DNA of 64,000 bases from Cycas panzhihuaensis (lineage: Eukaryota; Cycadophyta), in NCBI GenBank assembly GCA_023213395.1, contig CM041465.1:14818001-14882000 (forward strand), in the 5' to 3' direction. Both the position numbers and the translations under genes were made by a program. Positions 47,956 to 60,065 of the stretch are shown one piece after another. The notes under the pieces were generated by a model. The model saw only the letters and a list, made by a program, of their open reading frames with translations. It was not told where the DNA came from and did not search any database. The first letter of the stretch is position 1; each line of letters opens with the position of its first letter.

Positions 47956-49060
47956 ATGTCATCTCAATTCAAGCAAAATATTAACTGCATATTGAAAGGC
48001 AAAGAAAATTGGGATATATGGTACACTGGAATTAAAAATGCTGTAAAGTATGAAGGCCTTTGGAGAGCCCACTTGCAGCCTACACCCAACACACTAACAA
48101 TAACTACAATAGTTGCTTCTAGTGGATCCGCCCCAACAGCTCCTACAGATGCTGCAACTAAACTACAATGGGAGATAGATGATGAAAAGATTCATGCAAA
48201 AATTTTGTTGGTCATTGATCACTCCTTGCACAACTTGCTAAACGAAGAGGAACATGATACAGCCTAGAAGGTCCTAGAAGTTCTCAGAAAGAACTTTGAT
48301 ACAAAGTTAGATTTAGAATTTGTTCATCTTGTTTTGAAAATAAACAAATTAAAAATACAGAAGGGACGAGCTCATGAGATAATAAATCTCCTTTGACCAA
48401 TCAAATAGGCAATTGATAAAGATATTAAGACCCAATCCATCACTTAGGCATTTTTGATCCAGTCATGTTTACATGTCCCTGATTATAAAAACTTGCTTGG
48501 AAGTCTTCAATCTAGTGGAATATTGAAGACACTCAACTTTGAAGCACTTATCGAGAAGTTTATAGAATTTGACAAGACCTTTGATACAAACTTTATAGCC
48601 TATGAATCTCTTCCAGATGTAGCCTTTGAGGTAGAAGAAGAAGTTTCCTACACAAAAAATCAAGGTCCCTCTCATGGCAGAGGAAATAACCGAGCAAGAG
48701 GAAGAGGAAGAAATATAGAAAATTGTCCACAAGGTCAATCAAACCCTCAATCACAACCTCGACAGTTTCAAGGCTAAGGGCCACCTCAACAAAGAGCAAG
48801 ACAATCAGGCCAAACCAATACTTCTTCTGGGACTAGTAATTAAACCATTATGTATGATCGGTGTAACTGTAAAGGACACTTAGTAAAAGATTGCAGATCT
48901 ATTACTTATAAGTTGGCCAAGTTCCAACTAAAACATGGAGCTCACAATGTTGAAGAAACTTGTGAAGAATCCTTTAGTGGTGCAAGTTTTGTACGAGCAC
49001 ACATTCAAAGAATTGAGGGATCTTCAGCATCAAATACCATTGACCAACCAAAGAGATAGT
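47956..49060 (+). pseudogene. Copia-4 gag
   Basis: The start at the Met of MSSQFKQNINCILKGKENWD is preferred, because upstream codons in the same frame show no gag similarity. It contains the gag core (WDIWYTGIKNAVKYEGLW, IDDEKIHAKILLVIDHSL, KFIEFDKTFDTNF), a basic RG-rich stretch (SHGRGNNRARGRGR) and a zinc knuckle near 48850-48895 reading YDRCNCKGHLVKDC. The first knuckle Cys has become Tyr. Stops lie at 48266-48268, near 48396 and 48408, and at 48775. It encodes the capsid/nucleocapsid in intact relatives. Confidence 0.88.
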
Positions 49061-52000
49061 TTGAAGCTCAGTGTGGATATATCACTTGTGAATTCCCTTC
49101 ACCAATGCTAAGCCCTATTGGAATTGCCAATAGTGTGGCTTTAATCGATGGACAGTGGATCATGGATACAGGAGTAACTCAACGTATGACATGCAATCGT
49201 AGTCTATATCAAACATTTGACTCAAATGTTCATGGAGTTATTCACATGGCTGATAAATCACAATAACTTGTTAAAGGAATTGGCGACATTCACCTGAAAC
49301 TCCCAAGCTTAGAAGATTTTACATTGTTTGATGTCTTATACATACCCAATCTCAAATAAAACCTACTATCTTTATCCACACTTATTTCTCGTGGATTTGA
49401 TCTGAGTATAACTACAAATGACCAGACTCTTAAGGTCATTTACCCTCTAACTAATCAGGTGGTTTTGACTGGACATCTCTCTGGAAAACTCTTTTGACTG
49501 AATGGCTCTCCATCTTCTGAAGCCCATTGTGCCCAAAGCCCTTATGCTGATGAAGAATTTGCATTTAATTCCATCTTGACCCATCAAACGTTGTCACCAG
49601 AAGCTCTTTGGCATGCTCGTATAGGCCATGTTCACATTGATAGACTTAGAGATCTTTCTAATACTCTTTCAAACCTTCCAAAGTTTTCTTCTAAGCCCTT
49701 TAAATGTGAAGCTTGTATCATTGCCAAATCTCATCGACAACCCTTTCCCAAAAGTTAGTGGAAATCGAGCCATCCATTACAATTAATACAATCTAATTTG
49801 TGCGGGCCAATGCCCATTCCTTCAGTAAAGGGGATTTGTACGGGCCAATGCCCATTCCTTCACTAAAGGGTAAGCTATATTACATCTCTTTCATTGATGA
49901 TTTTACTAGAAAAGTATGGGTAGCTTTTCTACACAAGAAAGATGAAACATTCCGTATATTTAAGGAATTCAAAGTCCTCACTGAAAAAGAGTCAAGTTAT
50001 CAACTTAAATGTTTTCAAACTGATAATGGTGGCGAATATACCTCATATGAGTTTGAAAGCTACCTTCGAGACAATGGCATCAAGCATCAAACAATAATAG
50101 CAGGTACCCCACAACAAAATGGAGTTGTCGAGTGCATGAATAGGACAATCATGAACATGGCTAATGCTATGTTAATATATAAAAATGTACCTGCCTATCT
50201 ATGGGCTGAAGCAATCTAGACAACCATTTATTATATCAATGCTGTTAGCCCATTAAAGGAAGTACAATCATCTAATGAAAAGTGGTCAGGACAAGCCCCC
50301 ATTGTTCACTACTTTAGAATTTTTGGCTTTACATGCTATGCCCATATTCTCGATGCAGATCAAAATAAACTCCAGCCAAGGGCACTTAAAGGTATCTTTG
50401 TTGGATACCCTATGGATAAGAAAGGGTATAAGGTCTTTATACCTTCACCATGAAAAATCATCGTTACCAAAGATGTCATTTTTGCGGAGACAGAGGATCA
50501 GTTACTTAAATTAGACTCCATAGTACCCTCACACCACTACAATAATGTTATTAAGTATGACATTCAGATTCCAAAATTTGGGGGGGGGGGACAGACATAA
50601 ATTACTCCAAATATTGGAAGTTGACAATAGAGCCTTGGAGGATACAAGTTGTGACTCTGAACAAATGAGTGCACATCCAGCACCATCTTTTGAAGATAAC
50701 AGAGTTGATAAAGACAAATCCATTATAGAAGAACCATCCTCTCCACCTTCAGTTGACAAAGACAAAATAGTGGTAGAAGGACCATCTTCCTCAGGTACAT
50801 CAACATCCTCCTCACAAAATAATCATTTTAACGAACATAATAAGAACCAAGAAGTTAGGAAAATAAGGACATCATTCCCAACTCGAGGATCTTGAGAAGC
50901 CCGCCAACTCAATAAGGATATACGACCAGATTAGGTGGGCAAAACTGGCACTCAAAGTGCCCATAGAGCAAAGACATAGGAATTATTATATACTAAGCTT
51001 GAACCAACAGAATTGCACCTTACTCTTAATGAAGAGCCCTTAACGTACCACGAAGCTATAAAGCATATAGCCTAGAGAAATGCTATGAATGAAGAGTACC
51101 AATCTCTTATCAAGAATGGTACATGGGAGCTTGTTAATCTACCACTTGGCAGAAAGGTAGTTCAAAATAAATGGGTGTTAAAAAACAAATATAGATCAGA
51201 CGGCAGCCTTGAAAAACACAAGGCGAGGTTGGTAGCTAAAGGATTTACACAAAGGGAAGGCATTGACTACACTGAAGTCTTTGCACCTATAACCAAGTGG
51301 CCTACAATTAGAACTCTTGTGGCCTTGGCTGCTCAACAGGGTTGGAAAATCCACCAACTCGATATTAAGGTTGCATTTCTCAATAGAGATCTTGAAGAAG
51401 ATATTTACATGGCTTAACTAGAAGGATATGAGATCGAAGGTCAAGAGCATAAGGTTTGTAGGCTCAGAAAGTCCTTATATGACCTTAAACAAGCCCCTTG
51501 CGCTTGGTTTGCCAAGTTGTCTAAAATGATGAGGCAACTTGGATACAAGGTTTGTGACTATCAAGATATTGATGCAACGTTGTTCATCAAGCGCCATAAG
51601 AATAAAGTCACTTATCTCATAATCTTTGTGAATGACATGCTAGTAATGGGTAATAGTGAACAGGCAATAAGCCAGCTGAAAAAGGACCTTAGCAAAACGT
51701 TTGAATTGTCTGACCTCGGTTTGATGAAATATTACTTAGGATTTGAAGTAACATAAAATAATGAAAAAATTTTCCTCTCCCAAGAAAAATACATCAACGA
51801 TCTTCTAACCAAGTTTCAGTTAGAAGATGCTCGACCAGTGATGTTACCTATGGATCCTAATGCCAAACTCTCAACTGAAGGTGACATTAGGGAGGTAGAT
51901 GCAACACTCTATAGGAAACTTGTAGGTAGTCTCATCTACACTACCAATACAAGGCCAGATATTATACACTCTGTCAGCATTCTTGCTTGTTATATGACAA

Positions 52001-52542
52001 ATCCTAAGCAGAATCATTGACAGGCAGTAGTGCGAGTGTTGAAATACCTTAAGACAACTAGCAAATATAGTCTGTTGTATGAACCTAATTTAGACTTCAA
52101 GCTTTCTGTATACATAGACTCAGATTTTGTAGGAGATAAAGATATGGGAAGATCTACGTCTGGGTATGTAACGTTTCTTAGAATAGCACCAATATCATAG
52201 AGATCCAGATGGCAGAAGATAGTTATAGATTCAACTTCTGAAGCTAAATACACTACTACTTTTGAGACCAGTAAAGAGGTGATATGGCTGAGAAAATTAT
52301 TAGAAACATTGAATATCACCCAAACAAGTCCTACGAGTCTTCATATGGATAATCAATCAGCAATCTACATGGCAAAAAATCTTGTATTTCATGATCATAC
52401 CAAACACATAAGTACGAAGGTCCACAGGATTAGGGAACTTATTCATGACGGCATAATTCAATTAGATTACTGTCCCACAACAGATCAAGTGGCCGATATC
52501 TTCACCAAACCACTGCAAAGTGTGAAGTGGGAACAATTCTGA
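49061..52542 (+). pseudogene. Copia-4 pol (protease, integrase, RT, RNase H)
   Basis: Protease keeps DTG in WIMDTGVTQRMTCN (near 49155). Pre-integrase has LWHARIGHVHIDRL and CEACIIAKSHRQPF. Integrase has FIDDFTRKVW, TDNGGEYTS and TPQQNGVVE, so all three acidic residues are visible. RT (51085-51760) has WELVNLPL, NKWVLKNKYRSDGSLEKHKA, FAPITKWPT and IHQLDIKVAFLN. The catalytic box is FVNDMLVMGN, Asp to Asn. RNase H includes VDATLYRKLVGSLIY, TSTSEAKYT-like remnants and DNQSAIYMAKN, ending VADIFTKPLQ with TGA at 52540. A 38-bp tandem duplication shifts the frame at 49800. Scattered TAA/TAG/TGA stops are present. Confidence 0.92.
49804..49872. repeat. 38-bp tandem duplication breaking Copia-4 pol
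   Basis: GGGCCAATGCCCATTCCTTC starts at 49804 and 49842. The duplication shifts the reading frame by two positions at the start of integrase. Confidence 0.93.
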
Positions 52543-53025
52543 AGGTAGCTCAGCCTTAGGGCCTCCATCTTCGATTGATCAAAGAAGATGGCAACATGAT
52601 CATCATACTCTATTCTCTTTATGAAAACCCCTTGTAGGCACGGAAGAATAAGAGTAAGTCTATGCTCTATCCTCTTTGTGAAAACCCCATGTGGGCACGA
52701 AAGAATAAGGGTTGTACTTGTTTTGGAAAATCAGAACCTGTGAAAACCCAAAAGGGCATAGGGAATGACCAAATAGTATATGGAGACTTAGCAGATTAAG
52801 CTGCACATTTAAGTCGCTTGACTATCAGGTTACATCAAAGAGCCACCTTAGCCATTTTGATTTATAAAAGGGGCTATAGATCTTAGAAAGTTCATGGGTT
52901 TTTATTTCCCATGAGGGTTTTCCCACAAAAGTGTCATTTAGAATTTCAATGTAATAATGAGGCTCAAATGAAGACCTTATAGAATGGATTTTCTGAAAAT
53001 GACCTTCCACCATTAAGGGGGGGAT

Positions 53026-53338
53026 TGAAAGAGGTTAATGTATCAAGTTCATTTGCGTAGATTAATTATGTGACCTTAGGATATATTGTTAGCATTAGTC
53101 TATTAATGAAATGTACTTTATGTGCATTTATATGTAATCTCGGGTTCATGTCATTAGGCGGGAAAATCCTAATCCTAATGCTCACCCTCATTAATAAAAG
53201 GTAAAATCTCAAGGAGGAAGTCAATTATTCATTCTCACCTCCAAGCTTGCTCTCATATATTGTTCAATCTTCTTTTTCATTCTCCATTGCCATTGTGTGC
53301 ATGTGAGTGATTTATCTCCTAGATCTATCCTTCCTTCA
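53026..53338 (+). repeat. Copia-4 3' LTR
   Basis: Same length as the 5' LTR and preceded by the polypurine tract at 53015-53025. Confidence 0.94.
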
Positions 53339-53395
53339 AATACTATTTTTAGTGTCTAGTAGATCAAAAATCTTGATACTTATAGCATAAATAAC
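53339..53395. repeat. 57-bp duplication flanking Copia-4, right copy
   Basis: See the left copy at 45604-45660. It runs without a gap into the Gypsy-G coding region (TTGCCTATAAATCCC). Confidence 0.93.
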
Positions 53396-54143
53396 TTGCC
53401 TATAAATCCCTTCATATTGTTTAAAGACAATCTTGGTTAAACACACAAGCTCCATGGTATTTAAACTCCTCCTAATAAACTTGTTTCTCTAAACCATATA
53501 CATAAGTAACTGAATAATAATATTGGGTATATAACTTATATTAATAATATTGAAGCCTAGACTATAACCCACCTGAATATCCAATGCCTTCTCACCTGAT
53601 ATCAATCTATCTTTAGTCCCCTTCCTACTAACCCCCCTTAATGCCCCCTCTACCATCCCCCTCCCCCACCCCCCCACCCTAAATCATGGCTTTCACCATA
53701 TAATTGAGCTATAAACCCCTCATAACCCTATTAATATCAAACCCTATTGTAACTTATATTTCTAAAAGAATGCAATTAAAAAAAATGACTACTAAGCTCA
53801 TGGAAATGGGTATTATTCAACCTAACAAAAGTGCCTATGTTGCCTCCATTATCCTTATTTAGAGAAAGAAAGGCTTCTTATGACTATGTATGAACTATTG
53901 ATAACTCAATACGATTATAATAAAAAATAAATTTTAACCCCTAGGATTAATGACATATAGGATAAAATCCATGATTCTATAATATTCTCTAAACTAGGCC
54001 TTTATTCGAGGTATTGCCAAATCCCCATTACCCTTGAAGATTGTTATAAAACCATCTCGCATGCACACCATAGTCAATTTAAAATTTAGGTCATTCCCTA
54101 GCCATATTTTAGACTCTAATGAATAAAATATTTACATCCTACT
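53396..54143 (+). pseudogene. Gypsy-G protease-RT linker and RT start
   Basis: Reads TTKLMEMGIIQPNKSAYVAS near 53785-53850, then remnants of the RT start (LN.IIIKNKF) and TLMNKIFTSYL directly before the break at 54143. Several stops. A C/G-rich stretch (53640-53680) lies in the linker. Confidence 0.75.
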
Positions 54144-54424
54144 TGGTAGGATACCACTTCTTCAATGACAAGAATACACAAATATAACACATAGATAACA
54201 TCAAAATGAGAGAACTTGTATTGTAATACCCTTCAAGGGGGTAACCTAGTTACATACAATGATAATAATTTTTAAAGATAGTTGGCTCTAAGGATTACAT
54301 GAATATCGCTATGACACAACCTCCCACTTATTCATGTGGAACATTAAAAAGAGAGAAGAAGTATATAAAGTAGAAGATATGAGAGAAGATAAGAGAAGGT
54401 AAGTTAGGGGTTGGGTTCTTAACA
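54144..54424 (-). repeat. Gypsy-H 3' LTR
   Basis: 281 bp. Shares the AAGTGGTATCCTAC end, CCCACTTATTCATGTGG and CTAAGGATT.CATGAATAT with 59824-60065. Confidence 0.85.
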
Positions 54425-54479
54425 AGTCTCCCACTTTGAAAGAGCTTTGTCCCCAAAGATTTTTAATCTCAGGATGTTT

Positions 54480-57400
54480 ATGGATAGATTGTTCATTCTC
54501 CCAAGTTATATCTTCTTGTGGGAGTTATTTCCATTTAATGAGATACTTAATGATTTACCTAGATTGTAGATGATATGCTTTTCTATTAATAATACATGTT
54601 AGAATGAGTTGAAGTCATCACTCCTTATTTAATATAGGTAATTTGGTTTGGACTTATACCTTCTACCCAATGACCCTCTTGAGACATGAAACATAGAAAA
54701 CATTATGGATCCTTGATGATGGTGATAAGTTTAAGGCATGTGCAACTTCACTAATCTTCTTGAGGGTTATGTAATATCTATAGAATCATGGTTATAATTT
54801 ATGTTGTCCATCATTTTTGAGAAAGGCCTACTTGTATAATTGTAACCATAAGCATGCCCAATCACTTGATTGAAATGCTCATTTACTTTACCCTTTATTT
54901 TCCTATTATTTCATTCACTTTTATGCAAGGTAAACATTGTATTTGAGTATCTTAAGGACATTCATTATTTGGTAGATGTGTTCCTCAACTGCTTGAACCT
55001 TAGAAATAAGTATGGAATAATTTCTGAGTATGGATAATTCAAAGATATATAATGTTTAGAATGAAGTCATTCTTGCTAATATATGATAGGTTGTATTATA
55101 CCACCATTCTACTAAGGGAAGCCAATGGTACCATTGGACCTACTTCTTTGAAGCATAACAATGAAGGTATCCTTCAAGGAACTTATATACCACCTTAGTT
55201 TGACCATCTATTTGTGGATGGTAGGACAAGCTCATGGTTAGTTTGCTACTGAGTATGTGGAAAGGTTCTATCCAAAAGTTGCTGGAGAACTTAGGGTCTA
55301 ATCATTGACTATGCATTTCAATGTGCCATGTAACCTATGTATCTCCTTTAGAAAGATCTCAGCACTTTGCTTTACTTTATATGTGGCTTAAATGCCACAA
55401 AAATAAGCATATTTGGTTAGCCTAATAATAACCACGAGAATGGCATCTCATCTTGGGGCCTTGATTATTTCTACCTTATGTTGTTGATAAATTTTACATG
55501 AGGTTACATATTTCTTTATATCCCCTTTTTAGCCCTTCTAGAAGAAAAAATATTTTAAGCATTGGTATGCTCGTAAGTGACCTATTGTTAGAGAAGTATA
55601 TGCATTATATAAAATTTGCTCCTTAAGGCTAGACTAAAAACATATATATATCCTATTCTTATACCAAAGGGTATTTGTTGACCATGTGTAGTGGGTTCAG
55701 TTCCATAACCTAGCTTAAAGGTCTTGAATAATCTACTTTATAATGGGGTCTTGCTCCTATTATTGCATGGCAACCTCTATGGAAGAAGGGTTGACCATGT
55801 TTATGGAGTATAGTGTCAATCCTTCTTCCTTGCAGGACAAGGCATCATCCACTATATTATCCTTGCCTTTTTCATAGAGTATTTTAAAGTCAAGGGCTTG
55901 TATTTTAGTGAGCCATTTTTGTTATTCCTTTGATGTTATCCTTTGATCTAGGGGATATTTCAAGCTATCTTGGTTTATTTTTATTTGGAAATATGCCCCC
56001 ATTAAGTATTGTTGTCCTTTCTTAATAGCATGGAGAATTTCTAATATTTCCTTCTCATTGGTAGATTTGACTTAATCCCTAGGTGTAAGTTGTTGACTTT
56101 CAAAGCTTAGAGGTTTTTCTTTTTTTTTGTATTAACACTACTCTAATGCCTTGCCTAATGCATTGTATTTAATGGTGAATGCCTTTGTAAAGTCTAGTGT
56201 CACTAGGACTAGAGTGCTAGTTAAGGCTATCTTTAATTGGTTGAATGCTTTATAGGCCTTATCATTCCAATGAAAGGAATACTTTTTTAATAGGTTGATC
56301 AAAGGGGAAGCAACCCTTATATAACCCTAAATAAACTTTTGATAATTCCTTAAGTCTTAATAACCCATGAAGGCCCTTGATGGTTTTGGGTTTAGGCCAA
56401 TTTGTTATAACTAAAATTTTCTTAAGATCCACCTTAGCTCCTTCTTAAGAGATAATATGGCCCAAATATTATAGTTTTGTTTATCTAAATTGACATTTTA
56501 TTTTTTTGGCAGAAAGTTAGTTGTCTACAAGAAATTGTAATGCCTTATCAATATGTTAGAGATGGTCTTCCTAAGTTTGACTAAATATCAGAATGTTATC
56601 AAAGAAGACTAGCATGAACTTTCTTAAGTAAGGCTGAAAAAGTTTGTTCATAAGGCCTTGAAAGGTGGCTGGGGTGTTAGTTAGGCCAAAAGGCATGCCT
56701 AAAAATTCATAATAACTTTCATATGTATGCAATGCCATCTTGTGAACATCATCTATCTTGATTCTCATTTGATGGTATCTTGACTACAAGTTTAATGATG
56801 TGAAAAATGTTGCTCCATGTAGCTCATTTAAGAGTTCATTGATGATTGGTATAGGAAATCTATCCTTGATGGTTATCTTATTAAGATCTTAGTAGTCCAT
56901 GCACATGTGAAATGAACCATCATTTTTTCTTACTAAAATCATTGGGGCAGAAAAGGTGCTTTTGCTTTTTCTGATAGTACTGATATTAAGGAATTCTTAA
57001 ACTAGTTATTCAATTTCATTCTTTTGTTGGTAAGGGTACTAATATAGTCAAATACTAGGGGGATTACTTTCAACTACCAAGTCAATGCCATGATCTTGGC
57101 CATGTGTTAGGGAAGACCTTGATGTACATATTGAAAGACCTAGTTGTGGCGATCAAGCACCACTTTTAAGTCAGTTGGGATGTCATCATCTTAGAGAATG
57201 TCCACCTTTATTGGAAGTTTCTGGCCTTCTAGAGCATAAAATTTGGAAATGATCCATGCACCACCCATTTTAATAAGTCTCTTCATATGATGTGAACTAA
57301 TAATTTAGGTCAGGGGAGGAATGATTCCATTCAATTGATATTTTATTCCTTTATAAGTAAATAAGATGAAAAATTTCTGCACATTCAGTTGAATAGTCCC

Positions 57401-57640
57401 CAATGGTTTGAGTCATTGTACCCCTATTACAACATCGACTCCTCTAATGAGAATGGTATATATGATGGAGAATTGGTAGTTGTGCATTTATAACATGATG
57501 TCGTGGCATTTCCTCCCATAGAAAATAATTAAATTCTTCAACAAATTTTTGATTAATAAAATTGTGTGTACTGCCATAATCTATTAAGGCTACCACCTTC
57601 TTTTTCTTGATGTGCCCAACAAATTTGAGTATTTATGGGG
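54480..57640 (-). pseudogene. Gypsy-H pol with chromodomain
   Basis: Protease near 57560-57610 reads LIDYGSTHNFI (active-site Ser replaced by Tyr). RT at 56500-57000 reads [42 protein letters not shown] and [11 protein letters not shown]; the last Asp of the FFDD box is Asn. Then come CQFR..YLGHIIS and the RNase H end FKILYEKGKDNIVDDALS near 55870-55920. Integrase pieces follow down to 54900. The C-terminus reads HNVFYVSCLKRVIG, then INRKAYHLQSR*IIKYLIKWK and ENEQSIHKHPEI (54480-54620), a chromodomain in which two Trp or Gln positions are stops. Chromodomains direct integration to methylated-histone chromatin. Confidence 0.87.
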
Positions 57641-57699
57641 CCATAATTCCAACTAGGATATACATTGATATGGTAACAGTATCTTTGTCATCCTACTTT

Positions 57700-58740
57700 A
57701 GTAGGTTATGGTCATTATTTTCTGGTTCCGAGGGGACTTCTTCTACTGGTTCGTTAACTTGGGTGTCATCATTAATGAATAACATGACACTTATACTCTT
57801 TGTTTTATTTTTTATTACAACAAAAACATAAACTTTTCAACTATTTTTTATCCATTTGTTGGGAAGTCATTCTTCACATATGAGGGACTTCTGATTATGG
57901 TCACCTTTCTAGAAATGTTTGGGTAAAGGGTTTAAAGGCTTTATTTTTTGCTTCAATATGACAAGCATAGTTGATTGCGATGGGGATATTAGGAGGTTTT
58001 AGGAGTCATAACTTATGCTTGATGTCATCTCATAACCCACCACTATATAACTTAAGTAATTTGTCTTGGCATAGACCATCAACCCTTATGGAGGGATGTT
58101 GGTATTATGTCGTATAAGTTGAAATAGTGCCTTTTTGTTGGACTTTAGTTAACTAGTTAAAGTGGTCATGATCCCAAGTACTATCATATTAGGCTATGAG
58201 ATCCTTGATAAAATCCTCTCATTGATAATTAAGTTTAGCAATTATTTTCTTAACCCATTAGTACCATTGGTAAGGCTCTAGTTCCATGTACAAAGAAGTG
58301 AGTAGGATCTTTTTGTCTGCTAGGACTTAGTGAAGAGAACAATATTATTCCATTTGTGTTACCCAAGTTTACATATTTATGCCATTGAATTTCTTAATCT
58401 CAAGTTTAAGAACGTAGTTGGGTCAAAAGTGTTAGTTGTCATGATCCTCATCATCCCTATTGAAATAGATGGCACCTATGTCAATAGTATCCTTGAATTT
58501 GTATTTTCCTTGGATTTTTTATGGTTATCTTCTTCTTATGTATATTTCATACTTATTAAATTGAGCATTACCCTTTTATATTTTTCATAGAAGTCCATTT
58601 GGATATGTTACATATCTCCTTGAAGTTGGGTGACAATGTTGTTAAGCTCCTAAGTCTAGTTAAGGTTTACTTTAGGGGCTATTTGGTTGTTAAACTAAAA
58701 TGGAACCTCGATTGGTGAATATAAAGGAATGGATCTATTT
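57700..58740 (-). pseudogene. Gypsy-H gag
   Basis: Minus-strand gag remnant. The N-terminal part near 58620-58720 reads LNNIVTQLQGDM. A zinc-knuckle-like motif near 57790-57850 reads CFCCNKK followed by KEYKC, the type seen in chromovirus gag. Frameshifts and stops throughout; the start is not fixed. Confidence 0.65.
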
Positions 58741-58999
58741 GGGTGTCTATATACTATTTATCCCTAAAAGTTATAACTAGGAGTGCCTATATGCCATCTA
58801 ATGTTAATTCTTTATAATGAAAGAATATGAAGGATATTTTTTTTTGGAAAAGAGTTAGAAACTCTTATTTTAAGTTTAGAAGTCAAAGGAGGCTAGGTAA
58901 TCTAGTCACTAAATGAGGACTTATATGAACTTCTTATAGATATTTGGACCTCTTAGTTAGGTTCAAAATTCTTGTACTTTTACAAAAAATTAGTAATAT

Positions 59000-59656
59000 G
59001 ACTAGTGAGGCTCTTTGGTTCAAAATTATGAGAGGCTTCCACTCCCAAATTTTAGAGAAAATTCAAGTTGTCGTTGATGAGTTATGATCTTGAGAAGGAA
59101 AAATAGAAATTAGAAATATCTAAAAATTTGGTATAGAATTTAGGTAGGAGTCATTAAGGGAGCTTTCATATAAAAGGATGTTCTAGATGATGCCTTAACA
59201 TTTGAAATCAAACTGAGCTCTTAGTAGTGGGCTATTTATGATCAACTGACTAACTAACTAATGGGTGTGCATAGGCTATAAATAGATTGACTGGGCACAC
59301 TAGGTCTAGGGATTATTTGGTTTACATACCTCTCTATGATACCATTACCAAAGGAAGGGTATATGAGGAGTAGCTTCCTGATGCTAACCACTAATTAATG
59401 CACTGTAGATTATAAATGACTGATAGGTTTTCTATGGTTACCTATACTAGGAAATCCTACCTAAGGGGGTCCTCGTATATACCTATAGGTATATGGAGGC
59501 ATAATTTCATAGTTGAATTCTATCTAAACCTTAATTTAGAAGTGTGATCTCTAGTTCTTCACTCATAGGCATATATGCACATATGCTTAGCCCAAAATGA
59601 TATATCCTCATGATGTTTTAATATCTCCAATATAGGGTCTCTATCTAAATAAGGGA
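59000..59656 (-). repeat. Gypsy-E/G-type LTR in the Gypsy-H leader
   Basis: Runs in the same direction as the Gypsy-E LTR. Shared blocks are GCTAACCACTAATTAATG-like, GGTATATGGAGGCAT and ATGTTTTAAT.TC. The lower end may extend to about 58740. It is probably a solo LTR or fragment inserted in the Gypsy-H leader, since Gypsy-H has a different LTR. Confidence 0.6.
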
Positions 59657-59823
59657 AAAAAAATTATTTAATGGTAATATTAGGGTAGTTACCTAATTAC
59701 AATATAGTCTACCCCCAAAATTCAAAAGTAAAATAAAACTAAAAAGAGAATGAAAACTTAAAAAACTAATTTAGTACCCTTGACTCTCTCACTAGTTGTG
59801 GAGCAACTTCTCTAATATGACTT

Positions 59824-60065
59824 AGTAGGATACCACTTCTTTAATGACAAACAACACATAGATGACACGAAAATAAGAGCACTTATATTACAACATCCTT
59901 TAGGGGGGCAACATCTTAGTTACTTATAATAATAATGATCTTCAAAAGTAATCCACTCTAAGGATTGCATGAATATATATAGGCTTTATGGATGCTACAC
60001 AATCTCCCACTTATTCATGTGGGATATTAAGAAGAGAGAAGAAGTAAAAGATATAAGAGAAACCA
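59824..60065 (-). repeat. Gypsy-H 5' LTR, truncated
   Basis: Matches 54144-54424 but lacks roughly the first 40 bp. The upper junction runs into Gypsy-G RNase H at about 60066. Confidence 0.82.

Larger units (their letters stand above)
45661..53338 (+). mobile_element. Copia-4, full-length Ty1/copia element in Gypsy-G
   Basis: Two 313-bp LTRs (45661-45973 and 53026-53338), TG...CA ends, primer-binding site TGGTATCAGAGC (45976-45987) and polypurine tract AAGGGGGGGAT ending at 53025. In between are a 1.97-kb leader, then gag, protease, integrase, RT and RNase H in standard order. By hand count the LTRs differ at about 23 of 313 positions. It is the best preserved element of the window, but several stops, a 38-bp duplication and catalytic-site changes inactivate it. 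It is flanked by a 57-bp instead of a 5-bp duplication. Confidence 0.94.
54144..60065 (-). mobile_element. Gypsy-H, chromodomain Ty3/gypsy element nested in Gypsy-G
   Basis: Minus strand. The 3' LTR is 54144-54424 (TGTTAAGAACC... to ...TATCCTACCA). The 5' LTR is 59824 to about 60065 and has lost its first bases. After the 5' LTR comes AGTCATATTAGAG, a decayed form of the AG plus TGGTATCAGAG primer site. Then gag, protease, RT, RNase H, integrase, chromodomain and the polypurine tract AAAGTGGGAGAC. The order defines a chromovirus. A Gypsy-E-type LTR lies in its leader. No matching target duplication was found, because the upper end is truncated and adjacent Gypsy-G sequence is missing. Confidence 0.88.

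Noticed and set aside
48469-48799. Two minus-strand frames over Copia-4 gag
   Set aside because: Shadows of the gag frame on the plus strand, which has the gag core and zinc knuckle.
53489-53677. 62-codon minus-strand frame with Gly-rich start
   Set aside because: Antisense of a C-rich stretch in the Gypsy-G linker; composition artefact.
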